Shown piece by piece: positions 8,211-16,918 of a stretch of DNA of 64,000 bases. A program made the translations under genes and the position numbers. The notes beneath the pieces are model-generated. The model was given only the letters and a program-made list of their open reading frames with translations. It was not told the DNA's origin and searched no databases. Numbering within the stretch: position 1 is the stretch's first letter; each line of letters opens with the position of its first letter. The stretch is from the NCBI RefSeq assembly GCF_001544615.1, contig NZ_FCNV02000013.1, positions 1-64,000 of the forward strand, given 5' to 3'. Source of the stretch: Caballeronia concitans. Lineage in GTDB: Bacteria; Pseudomonadota; Gammaproteobacteria; Burkholderiales; Burkholderiaceae.

Positions 8211-9737
8211 ATGATGAATCAATCGCCCGTCATATCTCAGACGCGCTCGTTTTCGACCGTCTTTCTCATCGAAATGTGGGAGCGTTTCGGCTATTACGGC
8301 ATGGCGGCGCTGCTCGTGCTGTTCATGATCGACAAAATCGGTTTCGCCGATGATTACGCGAATCTCACCTGGGGCGCATTCACCGCGCTGGTATTTTCGG
8401 CGCCGTCGATAGGCGGCTGGATCGGCGACAAGATTCTCGGCGCGCGTCGCACAATGACGCTCGGCGCAATCGTGCTGGCGGCCGGTTATTTCATGCTGGC
8501 GCTGCCGTTCGATGCGCTCGGCTTCATGTATGCGTCGCTCGGCGTGATCGTCGTCGGCAACGGATTGTTCAAGTCGAATGCGGCCAATCTCGTGCGACGC
8601 ATTTACGAAGGCGATGACGCGCGCATCGACAGCGCTTTCACCATTTATTACATGGCGGTGAATATCGGTTCGACGGTATCGATGCTCGCGACGCCGTGGA
8701 TCAAGGACCATTGGGGCTGGCATACGGCGTTCGCGGTGTGCTTTGGCGGCATGGTGCTCGGCCTCGTGAACTACGCGCTGATGCGCCGCACGCTGGCGCG
8801 CATCGGCTCCGCGCCGGACGATCAGCCGATCCGCTGGCGCGCGTTCGTCGCGGTCGTCGCGGGAAGCGTGGCGCTCGCGGCGGCGACGGTGTTCATCCTG
8901 CAGCATCAGACGGTCGCGCGGTACTGCGTGTGGGCGGCCGGGCTCGGCATCCTCGTGATCTTCGGCTACATGCTCGCGCAATGCGATCGCAGCGAACGGG
9001 CGGGCCTCGTCGCCGCGCTCATTCTGACGCTGCAGGTCATTCTCTTCTTCGTTTTCTACCAGCAGATGTCGACGTCGCTCACGCTGTTCGCGCTGCGCAA
9101 TGTCGATCCGGTGTTCTCGGTCGCGGGTGTCGAACTGTTCACGTGGAGCGCGGCGCAGTTCCAGGCGCTCAATCCGATCTGGATCATGATCCTGAGCCCG
9201 ATCCTCGCCGTGCTCTACGCGCGGCAGGCGCGGCGCGGTCGCGATATTCCGGTCGCGGGGAAATATGCGCTCGGCTTCGTGGTCGTCGCGGTCGGTTTCT
9301 TCGTGTTCGGCCTGAGCGGGCGATACGCGGTGGACGGGCGCGTGTCGTCGTGGTTCATGGTGGCGGGCTACGGGCTTTATTCGCTCGGAGAGTTGCTGGT
9401 GTCGGGCTTGGGTCTCGCGATGATCGCGCGCTACGTGCCGGCGCGCATGGGCGGCTTCATGATGGGCGCGTATTTCGTGGCGACGGGCGTGTCGCAGTAC
9501 CTCGGCAGCGTCGTGGCGAATCTGGCGCGCATGCCGTCCGGCAATCTCGATCCGCTGCAATCGCTGCCGCTCTACACGCATCTGTTCGTCTGGCTCGGTT
9601 GGCTCGCGACGGGCGGGGCGGTGGTGGCCATCGTGCTGTTGCCGCTGCTGGGCAAGCTGTCGCGGGCGCATCATCGCGCGTCGCTGGCGGCAAGCGATGA
9701 CGGGCGCGCACGCCTGAATCCTGCTTCGGCATCGTGA
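8211..9737 (+). CDS. Peptide MFS transporter (POT/PTR family)
   Basis: A 508-residue proton-coupled oligopeptide symporter with about 12-14 membrane helices. The N-terminal helix carries the ExxER proton-coupling motif (EMWERFGYYGM, residues about 18-28), followed by a GGWIGDKILGARR loop typical of POT proteins and the PTR signature region around residues 85-140. It takes up di- and tripeptides in exchange for protons across the inner membrane. AAGGAA precedes ATG 8211; a second ATG follows at once. An initiator tRNA gene with its own promoter lies just downstream. Confidence 0.85.
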   Translation: MMNQSPVISQTRSFSTVFLIEMWERFGYYGMAALLVLFMIDKIGFADDYANLTWGAFTALVFSAPSIGGWIGDKILGARRTMTLGAIVLAAGYFMLALPFDALGFMYASLGVIVVGNGLFKSNAANLVRRIYEGDDARIDSAFTIYYMAVNIGSTVSMLATPWIKDHWGWHTAFAVCFGGMVLGLVNYALMRRTLARIGSAPDDQPIRWRAFVAVVAGSVALAAATVFILQHQTVARYCVWAAGLGILVIFGYMLAQCDRSERAGLVAALILTLQVILFFVFYQQMSTSLTLFALRNVDPVFSVAGVELFTWSAAQFQALNPIWIMILSPILAVLYARQARRGRDIPVAGKYALGFVVVAVGFFVFGLSGRYAVDGRVSSWFMVAGYGLYSLGELLVSGLGLAMIARYVPARMGGFMMGAYFVATGVSQYLGSVVANLARMPSGNLDPLQSLPLYTHLFVWLGWLATGGAVVAIVLLPLLGKLSRAHHRASLAASDDGRARLNPASAS

Positions 9738-9750
9738 TTGAAAAGACTGT

Positions 9751-9780
9751 TTGACTTCGCGAGCCGCTCCGGTCTATAAT
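9751..9780 (+). promoter_or_regulatory. Sigma-70 promoter of tRNA-fMet
   Basis: TTGACT and a perfect TATAAT are separated by 18 bases. Transcription would start about seven bases before the tRNA gene. This is one of the clearest promoters in the window. Confidence 0.8.
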
Positions 9781-9793
9781 TTCTTTCTCCAGA

Positions 9794-9870
<77 letters not shown>

Positions 9871-9877
9871 GATGTCA

Positions 9878-9913
9878 AGCAAAGAGCCCGGCTAAACCGG
9901 GCTCTTTGCTTTT
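9878..9913 (+). terminator. Terminator after tRNA-fMet
   Basis: A 14-bp perfect stem (AGCAAAGAGCCCGG and its complement) with a short loop is followed by TTTT, eight bases after the CCA end. Confidence 0.85.
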
Positions 9914-9993
9914 GCGCGTCCGTTAGCGTTGTTTGCTGCGGGCAGGCGCCGTTGCAATCTGCGTTCAATCCACGCGCACATTCCCGAAAGCAC

Positions 9994-10032
9994 AAAAAGC
10001 CTGCATGAGCGATGAACTCATGCAGGCTTTTT
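9994..10032. terminator. Hairpin terminator, probably for rpsU
   Basis: A 16-bp perfect inverted repeat (AAAAAGCCTGCATGAG and complement) around a 7-base loop, with T and A runs on either side. It is placed to stop transcription of rpsU from the right and any read-through of the tRNA from the left. The rest of 9871-10203 shows nothing else. Confidence 0.7.
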
Positions 10033-10203
10033 GTCATCCCGCTGGCCGGCTTCGAAAGGGCGCACGCTTACACGTGCAACTCGCGAGCTTTCGCCCGTGG
10101 CGCGTTCACCACGGCATTGACGAAACCGCGACCCGCTGAACGCCGGCTGTGCTGCTGACCAACATCGCAAGGCGAGGGCGATGCGCCCGCGCCCACCAGT
10201 CGA

Positions 10204-10416
10204 TCAATAGAATTTCTTCGGCAGTTGCGCGCGACGGATCTGCTTGCGCAGACGAGCGACAGCAGCAGCTTTCTTGCGCTTGCGCTCGGTGGTCGGCTTT
10301 TCATATGCCATGCGCGACTTGAGCTCTTGAATCAGGCCCGTGCGCTCGACGGTACGGCGAAAACGACGCATGGCGACGTCGAAAGGCTCGTTCTCTTTCA
10401 ACAATACTTTAGTCAT
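10204..10416 (-). CDS. rpsU: 30S ribosomal protein S21
   Basis: A complete 70-residue S21, the small-subunit protein that helps the 30S platform engage mRNA. It begins [20 protein letters not shown], contains the basic helices with [11 protein letters not shown] and [12 protein letters not shown], and ends [10 protein letters not shown]. The length is normal for the family. The ATG at 10416 was chosen as the conserved start; the reading frame stays open much further upstream, but that part is not S21. A TACAAT box on the minus strand near 10464-10469 could be its -10 element. Confidence 0.95.
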   Translation of the reverse strand: MTKVLLKENEPFDVAMRRFRRTVERTGLIQELKSRMAYEKPTTERKRKKAAAVARLRKQIRRAQLPKKFY

Positions 10417-10598
10417 TGAAATCTCGGTTGATCTGGCCCTGCCAGAAATTGGGGCAAAGCGCAATTGTACACTTTTTGAGAGCCGCTCTGCATCCTCTTT
10501 CCGCGAAGATGTCCTGTTGCAGGCTCGGGATTCACATCGTAGGTCGTTGAATCGTGACGACAATCCCGAAATACCCGCGTGCCGGATACCAGCGTGCG

Positions 10599-10931
10599 TC
10601 AGAATCCGCGCGAGCGAACCGGGCGACGAGCAGGCGCGCTGACGCTCGCCTCCGGCTGATCGATCGTCACGTCGGACCGGGCGAGCGCGACGCACGGAAG
10701 AATCCAGCCATCGGCCTTCTCCTCGGCCGTCAGACCCGGCCAGTCGATGCGATAGCCTACTTCGCCCGCGACGAGCCGGCACATGCACGCGCGACACGTC
10801 CCGTTGCGGCACGAACGCGGCAGCGAGACGCCCGCGTGCAATGCCGCCTCCAGCAGCGTAGCGTCATCCGCCGCTTCGACGACGTGCCCGCCCGGCGCGA
10901 TCGTCAACTTGAAAACACGCGCGCCGCTCAC
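10599..10931 (-). CDS. 2Fe-2S plant-type ferredoxin
   Basis: A 110-residue ferredoxin. The cluster motif is C-x4-C-x2-C in [12 protein letters not shown], with the fourth Cys in ILPCVAL about 35 residues later, the plant-type spacing. It would be a cytosolic one-electron carrier. The start is GTG 10931, overlapping the stop of the upstream gene as GTGA, which suggests translational coupling. The C-terminal tail is Arg/Pro/Ala-rich. The redox partner is unknown; the coupling to a YigZ/IMPACT protein is the only context. Confidence 0.75.
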   Translation of the reverse strand: MSGARVFKLTIAPGGHVVEAADDATLLEAALHAGVSLPRSCRNGTCRACMCRLVAGEVGYRIDWPGLTAEEKADGWILPCVALARSDVTIDQPEASVSAPARRPVRSRGF

Positions 10932-11521
10932 GCATGCACCTCGATGATCGCGCGGCCGTTCGTCAGATCGCGCAATTCGGCGGCTGCGGATTCGCGCGCG
11001 GCGGCGGGCATGCGCACGACGAGCCGCACCGTCATCGCATAGGCGCTTTCGACGAGTTCCGCGTCGTGGTGCTCGATCCATCGGCGCACGCGCGCTTCGT
11101 CGGCGTAATCGATGTCGACGTCCATCAGGCCGCGCTCGATGCGCTCCACGCGCTCGGCCGACTGCATCGCGGTGGCGATGGCGTCGGTGTAGGCGCGCAC
11201 GAGGCCGCCCGCGCCCAGCTTGATGCCGCCGTAGTAGCGCACGACCGCCGCGAGCACGCCGTCCACTTCGTGATGCCGCAGCACTTCGAGAATCGGCCGG
11301 CCCGCGGTGCCGGAAGGCTCGCCGTCGTCGGACATGCCGGACTGGCCGCCCGCGAGCAGCGCCCAGCAGACGTGCGTCGCGGTCGGATGCTCGGCGCGCA
11401 GGCGGTCGAGTTCGCGCATCGCGGCATCGCGATCGGGGACGGGAATCGCCAGCGCGATGAAGCGGCTTTTCCGCACATCGATTTCGGCGCTGACTGGGGA
11501 GGCGAGGGTATAGGTCGGCAA
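10928..11521 (-). CDS. yigZ: IMPACT family protein YigZ
   Basis: A 197-residue member of the UPF0029/IMPACT family. The N-terminal domain shows the signature segments RKSRFIALAIPV, THVCWALLAG, DDGEPSGTAGRPIL and VRYYGGIKLGAGGLVRAY, within residues about 15-125. A C-terminal ferredoxin-like DUF1949 domain follows. The bacterial protein's role is unclear; the eukaryotic relative modulates translation stress signalling through GCN1. It shares a GTGA overlap with the ferredoxin gene. The start at ATG 11521 gives the normal length. Confidence 0.85.
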   Translation of the reverse strand: MPTYTLASPVSAEIDVRKSRFIALAIPVPDRDAAMRELDRLRAEHPTATHVCWALLAGGQSGMSDDGEPSGTAGRPILEVLRHHEVDGVLAAVVRYYGGIKLGAGGLVRAYTDAIATAMQSAERVERIERGLMDVDIDYADEARVRRWIEHHDAELVESAYAMTVRLVVRMPAAARESAAAELRDLTNGRAIIEVHA

Positions 11522-11549
11522 GGCGGCTTACGTCACGGATTGAGGAATG

Positions 11550-12077
11550 TCACGCCGCCGCGCCGAGCGCGCGCTGCATCAGCACGCTGTCGACCCATCC
11601 GCCGAGCTTGTAGCCGACGTTGCGCAGCACGCCGACATGTTCGAAGCCGAGCCGCGCGTGCAAGGCGATGGACCCGGCGTTGCCGCTGCTGCCGATGACC
11701 GCGATCATCTGCCGCCACGGGCCCGCTTCGCATCGCGCGATCAGCGCCGACAACAGCGCGAGTCCGATGCCGCGTCCGCCGAAGCCATCGGCGACATAGA
11801 CCGAATCTTCGATCGTATGCCGGTACGCGGAGCGCGCCCGGTACGCCGATGCATACGCATAGCCCGTGACTTCACCGTCGACTTCAGCGACGAGATAGGG
11901 CAGTCCCGCCGCGACGATCGCATCGTGGCGCGCGCGCATCTCGTCGACGGAAGGCGGGGCCTCCTCGAACGTCGCAAGCGCACGGAGCACGTAGTGCGCG
12001 TAGATGCGCGCGATGGCGTCGAAGTCGCCGGGCGCGGCATCGCGGATGACGGGCTGGCGCACGCTGGTTGAAGTCAT
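11550..12077 (-). CDS. GNAT N-acetyltransferase, phosphinothricin-acetyltransferase type
   Basis: A 175-residue GCN5-related acetyltransferase of the Pat/Bar/YncA group. Recognisable parts are the N-terminal IRDAAPGDFDAIARIYAHYV, the central YLVAEVDGEVTGYAYAS strand, the acetyl-CoA loop DGFGGRGIGLALLSAL, and the C-terminal LGFEHVGVLRNVGYKLGGWVDSVLMQ block typical of amino-acid-type substrates such as phosphinothricin or methionine derivatives. It would detoxify amino-acid analogues in the cytosol. It lies 28 bases downstream of nothing coding on its strand and precedes yigZ on the same strand, so co-transcription is possible. Confidence 0.8.
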   Translation of the reverse strand: MTSTSVRQPVIRDAAPGDFDAIARIYAHYVLRALATFEEAPPSVDEMRARHDAIVAAGLPYLVAEVDGEVTGYAYASAYRARSAYRHTIEDSVYVADGFGGRGIGLALLSALIARCEAGPWRQMIAVIGSSGNAGSIALHARLGFEHVGVLRNVGYKLGGWVDSVLMQRALGAAA

Positions 12078-12418
12078 GACGGTTTCGGATGGCAGGACGG
12101 GTTCTCAGGACGTGAGGGCGCGCGGGCGTCGCACGGACGTACTTGCAAGGCCGAATTCTCTCACGGCGCGCAAACGCAAATAAATGGACGGCGGGCCGTG
12201 CGCCAGCCCACCAAAACGGCGACTTTTTACCGAATTAAAACGTTGAAGCCCGCAACGCGCGCCCTCTACACTAAGTCGCCTGCGCAGCACGTCGCATTGC
12301 CGCCTTTCGGTCCGAGCCGGCGCGATCAGAACGTAAGGCCGATGCACGCGGCCTTCGCCTGGGCGACGCGCGCAACAGCGTGAGAGCCGCTCGCATCGCG
12401 GCGCGACCATAACACGCA
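12078..12418. other. Intergenic region between divergent genes
   Basis: About 340 bases between the minus-strand acetyltransferase and the plus-strand EAL gene. The stretch 12215-12275 is relatively AT-rich and contains the promoter-like pair listed separately. I see no ORF with convincing codon use and no RNA gene. Confidence 0.4.
12243..12272 (+). promoter_or_regulatory. Putative promoter of the EAL gene
   Basis: TTGAAG and TACACT are separated by 18 bases. The predicted transcript would have a leader of about 140 bases before ATG 12419. Confidence 0.4.
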
Positions 12419-14005
12419 ATGAACAACTTTCAACGTGGGGCGCTCGCGGCGCTTCTGATCGTCACCGTCGGGATTGCGGCGCTCGCGCCCGCGGGGATCG
12501 GCTTCGTCGTCGCGGCGCGCAGCGAGCGGCAGCAGCGCGTCGAGCGCCTGAGCGTGCTCGCCGATGCCGCGCTCTATCGCGCCGAGGACATCACGCGGCG
12601 TCTGTCGGGTGCGCTCGGCGAAATCGGCAAGGTCAACGAAGCACCGTGCTCGATGTCGTATCTGCATGCGCTCCGGCAAATCACGCTCACGCACGAACAG
12701 GTGCGCGACGCCGGCGCTTACGACCGCGACGGCCGCTGGCAATGCTCGTCGCTGCTCGGCGCGGTATCGGCGGGGACGTTCGACGGCCTCACGCTGCCGC
12801 CGCCCGACTGGCGCTCGCCCGACGGCCTCAGCGCGTGGTACGGCCTCGCGCGCCTGCCGGGCGGCAAGGAATCGCTCGTGATGGGCCGCGACGGTTTCTA
12901 CATCACCGCCGATCCCGCGCTGTACGTCGACGGCATCGAAACGGGCATTGCGCCCGAGGATCGCGTCGCCGTCATCAACACCGAAGCGCGGCGGCTGATC
13001 GCCGGCACGCCCGCCACCGATGCCGCCGCCGTCCTCGCGGTCTACAGCCAGCCGCCGCAATGGTCCGATTGCGCGGCGATCGCCGTGCGCCAGTCGGCGT
13101 CGATGCCGATCGCGGTCATCGTGAGCGCGCCGCGCGAGACATGGCGCCGGCGCGTGCGCGCGCTGCCGTGGGGCTGGCTGCTCGGCGGCGTGGCGACGGG
13201 CCTCGCGTGCGCGGGCTGGCTCGCGTTCGTCGTGGTGCGCCGCGTGTCGCCGCGCGGACAACTGAGCGACGCGGTGCGGCGGCATCAGTTCATCGTCGCG
13301 TATCAGCCGATCGTCGATCTCGCCACGCGGCGCTGCGTCGGCGCGGAGGCGCTCGTGCGCTGGAAGCATCACGACCGCATCGTGCGGCCGGACCATTTCA
13401 TCCCGCTCGCGGAGCACGGCGGATTGATCCAGGCGATCACCGATCAGGTGCTCGACACCGTGCTTCTCGAACTCGGCGATTTCCTGCGGCGCTACGCCGA
13501 CTACTACGTTTCCGTGAATCTCTCGGTGCCCGACCTGACGACGCGGCGCTTTCTCGACGTGCTCGGCCCCGCGATTGCAAAACAGGGCGTGCGGCCGCAG
13601 CAGATTCGTATCGAAGCGACCGAGCGCGCGTTTCTCGACGCCGACGCCGCGAAGGACGTGATCGACGCGTTCCGCCGCGCGGGCCACGCCGTCTATCTCG
13701 ACGACTTCGGCACCGGCTATTCGAGCCTGTCGCATTTGCAGTCGTTTCGCGTGGACGGGCTGAAGATCGACAAGTCGTTCGTCGATACCATCGGACAGGA
13801 CGCGGCGTCGAGCAGTGTGGCGTCGCATATCATCGAGATGGCGGCGACGCTCGACGTGCAGGTGATCGCCGAGGGCATCGAGCGCGAGGAGCAGGCCGCG
13901 TATCTGCACGCGCGCGGCGCGCAGTCCGGACAGGGCTGGCTCTTCTCGCCGCCGCTCACCGCCGCCGAATTCATCCGCTACGCGGGACGAACGCGCGGAA
14001 CGTAA
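12419..14005 (+). CDS. CSS-motif EAL domain c-di-GMP phosphodiesterase
   Basis: A 528-residue inner-membrane protein. A membrane helix (about 8-33) leads into a periplasmic CSS-type sensor (about 35-245) with Cys77 and Cys109 in APCSMS and QCSS contexts. A second helix (about 250-273) leads to a cytosolic EAL domain (about 288-520). The catalytic signatures are intact: GAEALVRW with the EAL triad at 310-312, VSVNLS, EATER, LDDFGTGYSS, KIDKSFV and VIAEGIE. The expected reaction is hydrolysis of c-di-GMP to pGpG. In family members the periplasmic cysteines tune activity by disulfide state. A small hypothetical gene follows after 19 bases. Confidence 0.85.
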   Translation: MNNFQRGALAALLIVTVGIAALAPAGIGFVVAARSERQQRVERLSVLADAALYRAEDITRRLSGALGEIGKVNEAPCSMSYLHALRQITLTHEQVRDAGAYDRDGRWQCSSLLGAVSAGTFDGLTLPPPDWRSPDGLSAWYGLARLPGGKESLVMGRDGFYITADPALYVDGIETGIAPEDRVAVINTEARRLIAGTPATDAAAVLAVYSQPPQWSDCAAIAVRQSASMPIAVIVSAPRETWRRRVRALPWGWLLGGVATGLACAGWLAFVVVRRVSPRGQLSDAVRRHQFIVAYQPIVDLATRRCVGAEALVRWKHHDRIVRPDHFIPLAEHGGLIQAITDQVLDTVLLELGDFLRRYADYYVSVNLSVPDLTTRRFLDVLGPAIAKQGVRPQQIRIEATERAFLDADAAKDVIDAFRRAGHAVYLDDFGTGYSSLSHLQSFRVDGLKIDKSFVDTIGQDAASSSVASHIIEMAATLDVQVIAEGIEREEQAAYLHARGAQSGQGWLFSPPLTAAEFIRYAGRTRGT

Positions 14006-14024
14006 CCATCAACGGACACGCTTC

Positions 14025-14423
14025 ATGGACGATCACACGGCAGTCTCCTTTCTTCGCGACGTGCGGCATCCGCTGCTCGCGCTGCATCGCGCGGTGCTCG
14101 CGCATCTGCGCACGCGGCACGAGGCCGAGTTCGGGCCGGTGTCGCCGGGCGAATTCCTGCAGATCGTGATCAACGGCAGCGCGTATCGCTGGCTTTCGCC
14201 GCTGTCGACACTGATCGCCGCCATCGACGACGTCCTCGACGACGACGAAGCCACGCCCGACGCGCGCATCGAGCATGCGAAGGCGGTCGCCGCGATGTTC
14301 CGCGCCGAAACCCGCGATGCCGCGTTCGCCGAACGGTTCCTGCCGCTGTTGCAGGAGAGCCCGGAGATCGCCGTCGCGAACGGGCATGTGGTGCAGGTCG
14401 TGCGCGGACTGGCGCGAGACTAG
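14025..14423 (+). CDS. Hypothetical protein downstream of EAL gene
   Basis: A 132-residue soluble, mostly helical protein that I do not recognise. It starts MDDHTAVSFLRDVRHPLLAL, has a central FLQIVINGSAYRWLSPLSTLIAAID segment, and an acidic DDVLDDDEATPD loop near residue 70. There is no signal peptide or membrane helix. It begins 19 bases after the EAL stop, so it is probably in the same transcript and may act with the phosphodiesterase, though nothing in the sequence proves this. The balanced composition and start position support a real gene. Confidence 0.65.
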   Translation: MDDHTAVSFLRDVRHPLLALHRAVLAHLRTRHEAEFGPVSPGEFLQIVINGSAYRWLSPLSTLIAAIDDVLDDDEATPDARIEHAKAVAAMFRAETRDAAFAERFLPLLQESPEIAVANGHVVQVVRGLARD

Positions 14424-14651
14424 CCGCGCGCGCTCTATCGAAAAAGCGACGCAAAAGCGCGAATTTCGCCCGCGCCGTTGATCGGGGTTTGCCCGGCTGG
14501 CGTGCGCCGATTGCGTTGTACAGCGGGCAAACACGGCTTTCGCGCTCGTGCGACGCCGATTGCTGCATCGCAATAACACCATGCCGCGCCGTTTGAGCGG
14601 CGTATTTTGGCTTGCGACGATCGCCCCCAATCCACGAACAAGGAGGCGCTC

Positions 14652-15341
14652 GTGTCGCTGTACGGCTTCGGCCCGCTGCTCTGGGCGGGCGCAAAAGAAA
14701 CGCTCGCGCTCGCGATGCTCTCGCTCGCGGTATCGGTGCTGCTCGGACTCGTCGGCGCGTCGGCGAAACTGTCGCGGCACGGCTTGCTGCGCGGCATCGC
14801 GACCGCTTATACGACGCTGATCCGCTCGGTGCCCGATCTCGTGCTGATGCTGCTGCTTTTCTACAGCATCCAGATCGCGGTCAATCACATCACCGATGCG
14901 TTCGCGTGGGATCAGTTCGACATCGATCCGTTCACGGCCGGCGTGCTCACGCTCGGCTTCATCTACGGCGCGTATTTCACCGAAACGTTTCGCGGCGCGT
15001 TTCTCGCGGTGCCGCGCGGCCAGCTCGAAGCGGGCAGCGCCTACGGCATGAGCGGCCTGCGCGTGTTCGGCCGCATTCTCTTTCCGCAGATGATGCGGTT
15101 CGCGCTACCGGGCATCGGCAACAACTGGCAGGTGCTCGTGAAGGCGACGGCGCTCGTGTCGATCATCGGTCTCGCCGATGTCGTCAAGGCCGCGCAGGAC
15201 GCGGGCAAGAGCACGTTCAACATGTTCTTCTTCGTGCTCGTCGCCGCGCTCATCTATCTCGCGATCACGACGGCATCGAACGTCGTGCTGATGGCGCTCG
15301 AGCGCCGCTATTCCACCGGCGTGCGTCACGCCGAGCTATGA
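14652..15341 (+). CDS. aotQ: Basic amino-acid ABC transporter permease (AotQ/HisQ-like)
   Basis: A 229-residue inner-membrane permease with about five helices. The EAA loop that contacts the ATPase is visible around EAGSAYGMSGLRVFGRILFP. The protein lines up with HisQ/AotQ in length and in opening (SLYGFGPLLWAGAKETLALA). I place the start at GTG 14652, seven bases after AAGGAGG; an in-frame codon at 14607 lacks a site. It pairs with the next gene as the permease heterodimer for arginine/ornithine uptake. Placement upstream of argR and the ast genes favours the aot name over histidine transport. Confidence 0.85.
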   Translation: MSLYGFGPLLWAGAKETLALAMLSLAVSVLLGLVGASAKLSRHGLLRGIATAYTTLIRSVPDLVLMLLLFYSIQIAVNHITDAFAWDQFDIDPFTAGVLTLGFIYGAYFTETFRGAFLAVPRGQLEAGSAYGMSGLRVFGRILFPQMMRFALPGIGNNWQVLVKATALVSIIGLADVVKAAQDAGKSTFNMFFFVLVAALIYLAITTASNVVLMALERRYSTGVRHAEL

Positions 15342-15354
15342 CGACGGAGCAGCC

Positions 15355-16068
15355 ATGATCCCGATCCTCGCCGAATACTGGCGTCCGTTCCTGTACTCCG
15401 ACGGCATGCACGCGTCGGGCCTCGTCGTCACGCTGTGGCTGCTGGCGGCGTCGATCGCAATCGGCTTTTGCGCGTCGGTGCCGCTCGCCTGCGCGCGCGT
15501 GTCGAAGCGCCGCTGGCTCTCCACGCCCGTGCGCCTCTACACCTACGTGTTTCGCGGCACGCCGCTCTACGTGCAATTGCTGTTGCTCTACACGGGCATG
15601 TACAGCCTCGAATTCATCCGCAGCCAGTCGCTGCTCGAAGCGTTCTTTCGCAGCGGCTTCAACTGCGCGGTGCTCGCGTTCGCCTTGAACACGTGCGCCT
15701 ACACGACGGAAATCTTCGCCGGCGCGATCCGCGCGACCCCGCACGGCGAAGTCGAAGCCGCGCGCGCATACGGCATGGGCACGTTCACGATGTATCGACG
15801 CGTCATTCTGCCGTCCGCGCTGCGCCGCGCCTTGCCTTTGTACAGCAATGAAGTGATCCTGATGCTGCATGCGACGACCGTCGCGTTCACGGCGACCGTG
15901 CCCGACATACTCAAAGTCGCGCGCGATGCGAATTCGGCCACGTACGAATCGTTCGGTTCGTTCGGCGTCGCGGCGCTCCTGTATCTGGCGGTCTCGTTCG
16001 CGCTCGTCGCGGCGTTCAGGCGGGCGGAGCGCCGCTGGCTCGCGTATTTGCGGCCGGCCGCGCATTGA
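15355..16068 (+). CDS. aotM: Basic amino-acid ABC transporter permease (AotM/HisM-like)
   Basis: A 237-residue permease, the second half of the transporter's membrane heterodimer. It has about five hydrophobic helices, the YTYVFRGTPLYVQLLLLYTG segment typical of HisM, and an EAA loop at EVEAARAYGMGTFTMYRRVILP. It begins 13 bases after aotQ stops and is followed by the ATPase gene 33 bases later, so the three form one operon. It carries arginine, ornithine or related cations from the binding protein across the inner membrane. Confidence 0.85.
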   Translation: MIPILAEYWRPFLYSDGMHASGLVVTLWLLAASIAIGFCASVPLACARVSKRRWLSTPVRLYTYVFRGTPLYVQLLLLYTGMYSLEFIRSQSLLEAFFRSGFNCAVLAFALNTCAYTTEIFAGAIRATPHGEVEAARAYGMGTFTMYRRVILPSALRRALPLYSNEVILMLHATTVAFTATVPDILKVARDANSATYESFGSFGVAALLYLAVSFALVAAFRRAERRWLAYLRPAAH

Positions 16069-16101
16069 CGGGCGGTAAAATCCGCAACCGTGCCGAGATC
16101 C

Positions 16102-16917
16102 ATGACATCTACCGAGGAGAAAGCGTTGGAGCCCACAGCCAAAGACGTCGCGACGAAGCTCGCCGCGCAGGACATCCACAAGCGCTACGGCGACAACGAA
16201 GTGCTCAAGGGCGTTTCGCTTTCGGCGCGCGCGGGCGATGTCATCAGCATCATCGGCGCGAGCGGCTCGGGCAAGAGCACGTTCCTGCGCTGCATCAATT
16301 TCCTTGAGAAGCCGAACGCGGGGCAGATCGTCGTCGACGGCGAAGCCGTGCGCACGAAAGCCGATCGCAACGGCAATCTCGACGTCGCCGATCATAAACA
16401 GCTCCAGCGCGTGCGCACGAAACTCGCGATGGTCTTTCAGCACTTCAACCTGTGGTCGCACATGACGGCCATCGAGAACGTGATGGAAGCGCCCATTCAC
16501 GTGCTCGGCGTGTCGAAGAAGGAAGCCGAGGAACGCGCGCGCGAGTATCTGGAGAAAGTGGGCTTGCCGCCGCGCGTCGAGAAGCAGTATCCGTCGCACT
16601 TGTCGGGCGGGCAGCAGCAGCGCGTCGCGATTGCGCGGGCGCTCGCCATGCATCCCGACGTGATGCTCTTCGACGAACCCACGTCCGCGCTCGATCCCGA
16701 ACTCGTCGGCGAAGTGCTGAAGGTCATGCAGAAGCTCGCGGAAGAAGGCCGCACGATGATCGTCGTGACGCACGAAATGGGCTTTGCGCGCAACGTGTCG
16801 AATCACGTGATGTTCCTGCATCAGGGCCGCACGGAGGAAGAAGGCGCGCCGTCGGACGTGCTCACCGCGCCCAAGAGCGAGCGGCTGAAGCAGTTCCTCT
16901 CGGGCAGCCTCAAGTAA
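16102..16917 (+). CDS. aotP: Basic amino-acid ABC transporter ATP-binding protein (AotP/HisP-like)
   Basis: The ATPase subunit of the transporter, closely matching HisP over its whole length. The Walker A motif is GASGSGKST, the Q loop is MVFQHFNLW, the signature motif is LSGGQQQR, Walker B is [12 protein letters not shown], and the switch His is in VTHEMGFA. Three starts are possible: ATG 16090, ATG 16102 and TTG 16126. The TTG has the best Shine-Dalgarno (GAGGAG, six bases), and it would give a 263-residue protein closer to E. coli HisP. I give the ATG at 16102 as a compromise. The regulator gene starts one base after its stop. Confidence 0.85.
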   Translation: MTSTEEKALEPTAKDVATKLAAQDIHKRYGDNEVLKGVSLSARAGDVISIIGASGSGKSTFLRCINFLEKPNAGQIVVDGEAVRTKADRNGNLDVADHKQLQRVRTKLAMVFQHFNLWSHMTAIENVMEAPIHVLGVSKKEAEERAREYLEKVGLPPRVEKQYPSHLSGGQQQRVAIARALAMHPDVMLFDEPTSALDPELVGEVLKVMQKLAEEGRTMIVVTHEMGFARNVSNHVMFLHQGRTEEEGAPSDVLTAPKSERLKQFLSGSLK

Positions 16918-16918
16918 C

